Below, in pieces: positions 56,764-64,000 of a DNA stretch of 64,000 nucleotides. Source of the DNA: Diploscapter coronatus (Eukaryota > Nematoda > Chromadorea > Rhabditida > Rhabditidae); contig OZ038422.1 in the NCBI GenBank assembly GCA_964036155.1, positions 75,725,201 to 75,789,200 of the forward strand, given 5' to 3'. The translations under genes were made by a program, and so were the position numbers. Below the pieces are notes generated by a model that saw nothing but the letters and a program-made list of their open reading frames with translations, did no database searches and had not been told where the DNA came from. The first letter of the stretch is position 1; the number at the start of each line of letters is the position of its first letter.

Positions 56764-57680
56764 ATGGCGGAAGAAAAGCAATTTGGGTCAAAACAGTCTG
56801 TCGACTGTTTCTGGTCTAAAACACATTTCCATTGCAATCAATGGTTATTCTCTCTCTATCGCATCAAAATTGTCCTTTCAAAATACTAGTGATATCTTCG
56901 GGTGATGATAATTTCAGTAATCTATCATGCTCGGTTTGCGGTTCCGGATTTGCTGAGGTTTGAAAATGTTAAATTTCGATTGTTCCGAATTTTTTAGGCA
57001 GAATGGTCAGAAATCGCGCTTCCAGAGCCTTTAATAAACCTTCAGGAAGCCGGTCCTTCGGTAATTTTAACGCCTACGAACGGGGATTTTGAAAAGTAAG
57101 TTATTTTGAAAAAAAAAATCGATAAATTTAATTATTTGAGCTACAAAATTGGGCAAGATCTACACGTTGGTATTTGCGTCCAGCCCGATCGAACCTATTC
57201 ATTTTGGGATAAAGGAATAGAGATCGGACAGTGGAATAAAAAGGTTCATTTTTTACTTTGGGAGATCTTTTAGTCTAAAATAATGTAGATGATAAATTTA
57301 TTTGCATCCAAAAGTCTAAACAATTAATTAATTTAACATTCCAGGTAGTCGAATTGTTCAAGCTTAACACTGTCTATAATCACGGAAACCTGCAACAGAC
57401 GATGGACACTTTTATCAAATTTAATGGTGGTCGATTTAAGAAGCAGGCAGGAAAAGATTAGAATTTTTAGAAGTTAGCAAAATTTTAGGACTACAAATCT
57501 GATACTTGGAATTGTTTTGACTTCATCATTGAATTCTTGGATTTTATTGGGCAAAAATTGTCTAAGGAAGAGTTTATTGAGAAATTTGTTGAGGCCAAAT
57601 TGAAGACAGTATCAAGATATAACGCCTTGACTATGAGAATACGTGAAAATGGATCTCTCACTATTAAAGCTCAGGATTAA
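56764..57680 (+). CDS. MKRN2OS/DUF4796-like protein
   Basis: Six exons close in phase to 204 aa: 56764-56843, 56918-56957, 56998-57095, 57141-57243, 57345-57446, 57489-57680. The N-terminus carries two Cys pairs split across an exon junction (HFHCNQC...LSCSVCGSG), suggesting a small zinc-binding knuckle. The remainder is a globular domain, including KIGQDLHVGICVQPDRTYSF, VVELFKLNTVYNHGN, YKSDTWNCFDFIIEFLDFIG and ALTMRIRENGSLTI. The Cys-knuckle plus the DTWNCFDFI block resembles the MKRN2 opposite-strand (DUF4796) family, recognised from memory and not certain. The last intron (57447-57488, 42 nt) needs a GC donor (CAG/GCAGGA). Cellular role unknown. Confidence 0.7.
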
Positions 57681-58974
57681 GATTTCACGATTGCTAAATT
57701 TTTCAGTTTTTACAATTTGTCGAAAATAAAATTTAAGAATAAACTAATTTTACCGCCAACATTGTTTAATCAATGTCTCGCTTTCCGAAGTAATCGCTTT
57801 GCCTCTCCCTTCCATACTGTTGTCGGGCATTTTCTTAGTCACATCATCGAAAAGGGTTTTGATGAGCTCTCAGATCATAGATAGAAATTCGAACGAGTCT
57901 GCAGCGTTAACAAATGTGTGGGAGTGAGACCTCAAACTAGACCATATTGGATGAAATTTCACTCAAATATCATTCATCGTAATGCTTTTAGAATTTATTA
58001 TCTGTAATTTTCTGCCTGAAAGACCTTTAAATTTCGAGGAAAATATTTTATCTTGAATCTTTACTTTCATTAAAATTAAAAAATTAAAGGCCAGATTTTA
58101 AAATAAAATTGCAATCTTGAAAGATAAAAGAAGCGCTATAAAAATTTTCGATGAAATGTAGCAGCAACGAATAAGTAATTTTCAAAGTACCTGTACGGAA
58201 AATTGATCATCGAGTAAAATAGAGAAATTCATAAGAAGAAGAATGAGATGATTATGGGTAAGCACCGAGAAATACTTGATAACAATCTAAAATCATAATT
58301 CATCGTTAAATCAATAGTCTTAGGCACCGCAAGCTTAATAATCGACGATTATTGCAAAATTCTTTAATATAGTTTACGTTTTCGATTGGACGATAATTTA
58401 TGTCACATTCTAATACCACAAGCAGGGATAAGTTATCGTCCACTTCAATGGTTACTTTTAGACCTGATATAAAACATTTTAGAACCCAAAATTCCATATA
58501 CTCTGATAGAGGATAAAATAAGCAAGCTTCAGATAATGACAATAAATAATAGTCCATAACAATCTCACATACAAACAAGAGCAAATGTTCAAGAATTAAG
58601 CTTCAGTTCGATATAAAAATGCCACCAAAAATATGTTTCAAGTTCAATAATATGATTGCAAGTCATTGATATCAAAATATGAGAACTGATATATTGAAAT
58701 TTAGTGAAGCTTTGAGCTCTTTCAGTATTAAGTTAGAGCAATTTGAATAATTCGTTACTTCGTAACCCATAAATTCGAAATTTCTCCGGATCTAGAAACA
58801 GATTGGGGAATGCTTCCTCAGACCGACGAATCGGTTGGATTTGATCTGAAAACTGTTCCCGGGCTGATCCACGCTCTACCTGGCCGAGGTAGCCTTTGCT
58901 GAGTTTTCCCATGCTGTTTCGTAGGTTATGGAGTAACGAATTATCCATATTGCTTAAATTAGCATAATTCCGAA
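57681..58974. other. Intergenic region
   Basis: 3' flank of two convergent genes. A - strand ORF at 58306-58584 encodes a Cys-containing stretch (KVTIEVDDNLSLLVVLECD) preceded by an acceptor-like TATATCAG, but I found no start or partner exon. Otherwise AT-rich. Confidence 0.35.
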
Positions 58975-61900
58975 TCAAATAAAAAAATACGGATCTTCCG
59001 GATGATCGTAGCTGTATTGAGCCATTTTTCCGACGATTATCAGTCCGGACGTGACAATCAGAACTGCGAGAATGAAGACTATTAGGAGGAATCTAAATAT
59101 TCAAATCTTGTAATTTTTCCTTCCAAGTTTTATTGACCTATCCAGAACGGTTGCCAAGAATTCCCATTCCAAACTGCACTGGCGTTTCTTGCGGTTTTCA
59201 TCGACCTCTTTTGAAAATACTTGAGAAGTTCTGCGCAGTTGCTGGTTGTTTTCTGAAACAGAATATTTTTCCTGATCATATCATCTGAAGTAGAAGTTCT
59301 GCAGAATACTGGCGACTATTTCAATGTTACTAGAATTGTTAGATGCTAACACTGCTACGGCGGACAAACACTGTTAGGGTGCGGAATCAGTGCTTGTTGT
59401 CATTGCAGCACGATATTATCATCTACCAATTCGAATAACTTACGGAAACAGCCGTATGGGTTCTTGCAGAGGTCTGAAATCTCAACAATCTCGGCATAGT
59501 GTGAGAAGGGCACGCGGGAGGATTAAAATTAGGTTTCAGGGATAGGTAATTATCAAATTAGAAGGGGGAAATTACGTGTGATACCCGGTTTTAGAAGTTA
59601 TTTTTGTTTTAGAATAGATAGGGGAAAGTTTAGAATTGAAAATAGGGGAATTTCAACACTTCGGCTATACCTTTGCTAACGTCTTCAAACGTTACTGCTC
59701 TTGCTAGAAATTCAAATTGGCTGATGATTTAGAAACCAAAGAAGGAGATTAAAATACTTACCAGCCAGCGCGGACATGGTTCCTTCCCAAAGCGTGGGGA
59801 CTTTCGAATATGAAGCAGTTCTACTCGTTCTTCCAGTTGGAGAGGAAGGCGAACCTGGGGTCGACACATCGATCATCTGAATTGAATTCACCCGATCGCG
59901 ATCCAGTCCGGCTGATCCTGGCACTCGGAGGCTCGTGCTGGAATTTTTGAGATGATCAATTTTGCCGCAAAAATTAAGACTTGTCTTTAGTAAGCTTTGA
60001 GGAATTCGATTTTTATGCAACTTACACCGGCGACCCGGGTTTCGCCTTGTAGCTGCCCGTCTTCGTCGGCGTTCGTGGTGTGTAGATCGATTTCTTCTTG
60101 CGGTAGATGTTTATCGGATCATCCTAAAAATGTTCCTCTCTATAATGTTTTCTTTTAAATCTTCTCACATCCAACTCTCCCCACAGTATTCTCAGCGTGG
60201 GTGGAACGTGCAGGAACATAATCCTGGTCATCCAGATGAAGAACAGGTACCGAACGTATCTTGGTGGGTTTTTGCCGTATTGACGTCGACCTAAAGGCGT
60301 ACATGTGCTAACTTATGGCTCATGGAAAATTACTCTGCACTGAAAGAACGACGCTCGTCAGGAAGGTTCCTATGGAAACGATCACTATGATGGAAAGGTA
60401 GAACCAGGCTGAAAACGTTCTTCTTTGAAGATCTTTTTTCTTAAATTTGGTACCGATGAGTGGAACAAACTCAGACGTCGTCGGCATCGCATCTGATACC
60501 ATCAACATCAAGATGGACATAGCGAGAAGAGTGGTGATTCCTGAAATTACGATTTTTTTCGAATGGTAAATTTTCCTACCAAGGTTGATCTTCTCGGTTC
60601 GATCGTCGTCCGTCGATGCTGGGGTGAAGAAACCCGTAATTGATACGATTGTTATGATTGAGGTTGGGATGATGAGATTGACGAGATAATAGAGTGGTTT
60701 GCGTTGGATGACGAGGTGTGCTTGAAGGATCACCCAGGGCTCGCTGAAAGTGATCATAATTATTTTGGACCTGTTGTCTGACTTATGGAGAACGATTGTC
60801 GGAACCTCCTTACGACTTATCACCAGTAAATTTTCGAAACAAATTTCCCTTTTCAGCCTGTGATTAGTCAACATTCTCACCAGTGCGACATGGTGTCATA
60901 GCTATTGCATCGGTCAAATTGAGTGAAAGTTCGTGTGCATTAAAGCACGCTTTGAGAGAAATGCGCGTATGAACTATGCGCAAAGAAGGAGGCAGAGCTC
61001 CAAAAAAGAGTAAGCGAGGGACAGAGGAAAGAGTAGTATGCAGTTTCCTCTGCGTCTCTCGCCTCTTCTCGCTCGCTACTTTCAACACATGAATATTCAC
61101 TTAAATTGACCACTACAATAGAGCTTCGGTCCTGCGACCTACCCCCTTATAGTTTATTTTCGCTTGACGAAGGTGCTCCCTAAGTCTGATCATCAGGAAA
61201 AAGATATACTTACGGACAACAGGCATAGAGATACTCGTGCCGATAGATGTTGAACGATATGATGTCCCACTCCTCGTTTTTGATGAACGATTGAAGGCTC
61301 ACTTCGGGGTCACCGTAGTAATCTAGGGCTGCCTGAAAAAGATATCTACCTCCCAAGAAAAATTTGAAAGTTACCTTCGAGTTTGTCCAACTCGAAATCG
61401 TCAAGGTGCAATTTTGACGATCGTATGGGAAGAACCTGCCGAAACAAATATGCACATTTTTATATTGTTAAATATATACCGTATATTCAGTCTACATGTC
61501 ACAGTGTAAATTGCCGGATAAAGAAACGACAGATCTGATCCATTTCTGCCTTCCCAATAGTTGCTTTGCACCTGGATGTTCATGTACCGCTCGGTTTCGT
61601 CTCGACTCATTGTTACACTGAATTTGTTAACCAATTTAAAACAAAAAAAAACGACTTTTATTCAGACCTAGGCCAACTTTCAGCCAAAGCGAAAAACTAT
61701 AAGGGAGGGAGTGCGAAAATCGGTTTTTCGATTGAAAGTTGATGCATAGATAGAGGTGTACAAAACAAGACTTTTGCAGAATATTTTGGCTTAAGCTCTG
61801 TCTGGGTCTGCTTTTATTAAATCAAAAAATAAAATACCTATTGTATAAATACGTGTCAGGGATCCACAAGTGATTAAATGGAATGTTCGTGCTGTTGATC

Positions 61901-62832
61901 ATTCCGTACTCCTTCGGGTTCCACGATAAATACTCGTCCGTCCATTTCTGGATCATCCAAACGTTGAGCTTTATGTTTTGAGCGGGTTCATCCTAAATTC
62001 TATGCTAATTTTACAAATTCTCGGCAGTTTGGTAAAGTAGTTGCATCGTTGTATGAGAAATAGTATAGAATGTTAGGGAAAAGATTTCCCCCCTTGGCAA
62101 CCTAGAAAAGTAGTCGCATTACTTTTAAGGGAGGATTTCACTTTTGGGCTCTTAAAATATGCCGGAGAAATAGTCAAAATTGAGAGATAAATATGGAGAG
62201 GTAAGGGTAGGGTGCGGTAGGTCAAATTGGGTACCAAAATGTGCATCTCGATGAGCTTATCGTTTTGCTACTGAATTTACTCCTACCTGATCCTAACCTA
62301 CCTTTTCCATATCTATTTCACAATTTGTATTACTCCTCCGGCATATTTTAAAAGCCTAAAAATTTAATCCTCCCTTCAAGATAATGCAACTACCTTTCAT
62401 TACAACTATTCTTGTTCAAATTGCCAAATTCTCTATTTTTACTTACAACTTCTATAATCTGATAGAGAGAAATCTTGATATGGACTTTCAGCGATTTCCT
62501 ATGATCTAGAATAGGTCGAACGCGGACGTCATACCTTAAAATGCTCTATTCTTTAACTTTACTCTTTCCCGAACCTCGCAGGATCTAACAAGTCCCGAAT
62601 TAGCCTGATTAGTGGAATGTTCATCATTGCGATGTCTTTATCTTCGGTGGAGTTGAACGTTCTTGGGTCTGAATTTAGTCGGGTGAAAAGGTTGATGTTT
62701 TCCGATACCGCTGATTTTCGTAGCATTGAATAATTCGACTTGGGTTCCCATCGTAGTTTTGCCTTCAGAGTTGATATGTTGGATGATAGTAGTCAATAAA
62801 ATGGTTTGTAGAAATGATGGTAGAAGCGCCAT
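58975..62832 (-). CDS. Nicotinic acetylcholine receptor subunit, alpha type
   Basis: Pentameric ligand-gated cation channel subunit. Seventeen exons close in phase to 598 aa: 62709-62832, 62575-62668, 62447-62534, 61838-61992, 61480-61617, 61375-61435, 61214-61332, 60580-60743, 60454-60540, 60334-60408, 60169-60290, 60026-60123, 59762-59937, 59671-59703, 59444-59473, 59138-59252, 58975-59092. After the signal peptide the ligand-binding domain has loop A WIPDTYLYN, the Cys-loop CRLNIRFFPYDRQNC (13 residues between Cys), and the vicinal Cys pair YACCPEPW that defines alpha subunits. TM1 is YYLVNLIIPTSIITIVSI. TM2 is GITTLLAMSILMLMVSDAM, preceded by EKINL, typical of a cation pore. TM3 and a long Ser/Thr-rich cytoplasmic loop (about 190 residues) follow, then TM4 near the C-terminus. 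The exact class is not assigned. Confidence 0.93.
61133..61188. repeat. Partial copy of the 16149-16339 element family
   Basis: TGCGACCTACC...CGCTTGACGAAGGTGCTCCCTAAGTCTG matches the right end of the 191-bp element with about 75 to 80 percent identity by eye. No matching left end found. Lies in an intron of the nicotinic receptor gene. Confidence 0.5.
62100..62400. mobile_element. Fold-back element with ~100-bp arms (nicotinic receptor intron)
   Basis: Arms TAGTCGCATTACTTTTAAGG...ATATGCCGGAG (about 62110-62222) and the inverse complement at about 62285-62393 share long matches, including AAAATATGCCGGAG and AGGGAGGATT. A short spacer lies between them. No ORF. Boundaries approximate. Confidence 0.65.
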
Positions 62833-64000
62833 TTCGAATTTTTGGAATTTTAGAAATCGTAAATCCTCTTCAACTATCTCTTCTTCATGATAACGATGAG
62901 TTGGGTCTGCATATCAAGAATCTAAAATTAATGTAATTTTGAAGTAAAAATAAGGTGTTCAGATATGAAAAGGCGATATCCACCTATCAATGGTCATCAA
63001 AAATTTCAAACGGAAAAATCGTTAAGCTTTATTTCAATCGGTTTCTGAGTCATTCATTCTTCGCCGCCAGATGAAATGTTAGGGTTTTGCGTTGAAGTGT
63101 TCATGAATTTTTGAGTTTCTCGTTTCGAGGCGGCTTTTTCGAATTTTGGGGGAGGACTGCGCAATGTGACAACGTCCAAAATTTTTCAAAATGAAGCTGA
63201 AATTGGTGAATGATAAATGAGCCGCGAAAGGAACAGGAAATGCTGCTGCAAAATGAGTGAAAAGTCGAAATTTCGAGTGCACCTGTACCTCATTCTCGAA
63301 AATTCTACAATCTCTGCAACTACAGAAAAATTTTAGGAGCGTGATATTTTTGCAAATCAACCCAGCAAATTTTCGAGGGCTCGGTAAGTCAAGAAATACA
63401 TTTTCGCCCTCAACTAATCTGGCCCCACTATCACTCATTTTTCGACTCAAATGTCTCATTCGAAATGCAAGATCTACTTTGAGAGTGTCAAAAATGAGCT
63501 GAAAATAAGGGAAAAGTAAAAGTGTAGAAATATTGAAACACTCACAGGTATGATATAATTAATTTTTAGAAGTGATGATGAAAATATCAAAACAGCAAAA
63601 TGACCAGATGCTAATAGATTCACAATTGAAATATTTGGCCTCATAAGTTCTAAATAAAATGAGATCAAAGTGAGATCGATAAACTGATACAGCACCATTA
63701 ATTATAAAGAAGTAACAATGATTATTAGAATATATTTCTGAGCTCAAAAATCATGTTTAACAAAAATATCGATAATTAAAATAATGAAAATCCAAGACAC
63801 GAACAAAATATCCTGAAATTGCCTCTCAGAATGGTAGTTCAAGTCATTTTTCTTCTGCAAAAATTCTTTGCTTCTTAAGATATACTACCGAATGACAGAC
63901 ATTTTGTTTGAATTTATCTTGATCATTGTTAACAAGACTGCTGCAAACTTTAATATCAGTACCACCTCAAATTTTACTTGACTCCACAACAGTCCTGGGT
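62833..64000. other. Upstream region of the nicotinic receptor gene
   Basis: AT-rich. A - strand ORF at 63079-63459 (internal Met reads MSDSGARLVEGENVFLDL) has no splice partner inside the window and could be an exon of a gene lying beyond its end. No RNA or repeat recognised. Confidence 0.35.

Overview
This window is a piece of a nematode nuclear genome. The evidence is very short introns (about 41 to 60 nt is common) with TTTTCAG or TTTTAG acceptors, likely splice-leader acceptors directly upstream of several start codons, a secreted pepsin-inhibitor-3 (aspin) protein, nematode-style serpentine chemoreceptors, and a U1 snRNA. I cannot name the species. All gene models were spliced by eye. 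For most genes the exon phases close exactly and the summed coding length divides by three, which supports them strongly.

0-16.9 kb, mainly + strand: a 5'-truncated Ulp2/SENP6-7-type SUMO protease, the proteasome beta-3 subunit (pbs-3), an ankyrin-repeat protein, and a pepsin-inhibitor-3-like secreted protein. A small unrecognised gene lies tail to tail with the inhibitor. A gene-poor stretch follows, holding an Hsp70 N-terminal fragment, a kelch-like scrap and a small inverted-repeat element.

16.9-30.5 kb: on the - strand, a 13-exon, 606-aa putative transcription regulator with a FAR1/ZSWIM-like DNA-binding region, then about 3 kb of purine-rich upstream DNA. On the + strand, a 371-aa secreted basic/Pro-Tyr-rich protein. 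On the - strand again, an intact 9-exon BED-finger/hAT-transposase-derived protein of 711 aa. A 37-bp tandem repeat and a U1 snRNA gene lie just upstream of its start.

32.5-44.5 kb, + strand: a 4.6-kb tandem duplication. Each copy holds one 10-exon seven-transmembrane receptor gene with a Tc1/mariner-type non-autonomous element in an intron. Then come two tandem paralogues encoding secreted von Willebrand A-like proteins (226 and 225 aa).

44.9-54 kb, - strand: a secreted Ser/Thr-rich (mucin-like) protein, a complete SLC22 organic-ion transporter (534 aa), and the 26S proteasome lid subunit rpn-9/PSMD13 (388 aa).

54.2-64 kb: rpb-5 (RNA polymerase subunit RPB5, 211 aa) is divergent from rpn-9. 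Next is a MKRN2OS/DUF4796-like protein (204 aa), then on the - strand a 17-exon alpha-type nicotinic acetylcholine receptor subunit (598 aa).

Two themes stand out. GC-AG introns recur: four independent cases are needed to keep reading frames. Several introns hold fold-back/MITE-like inverted repeats. I found no prokaryote-type defence system, CRISPR array or biosynthetic cluster.
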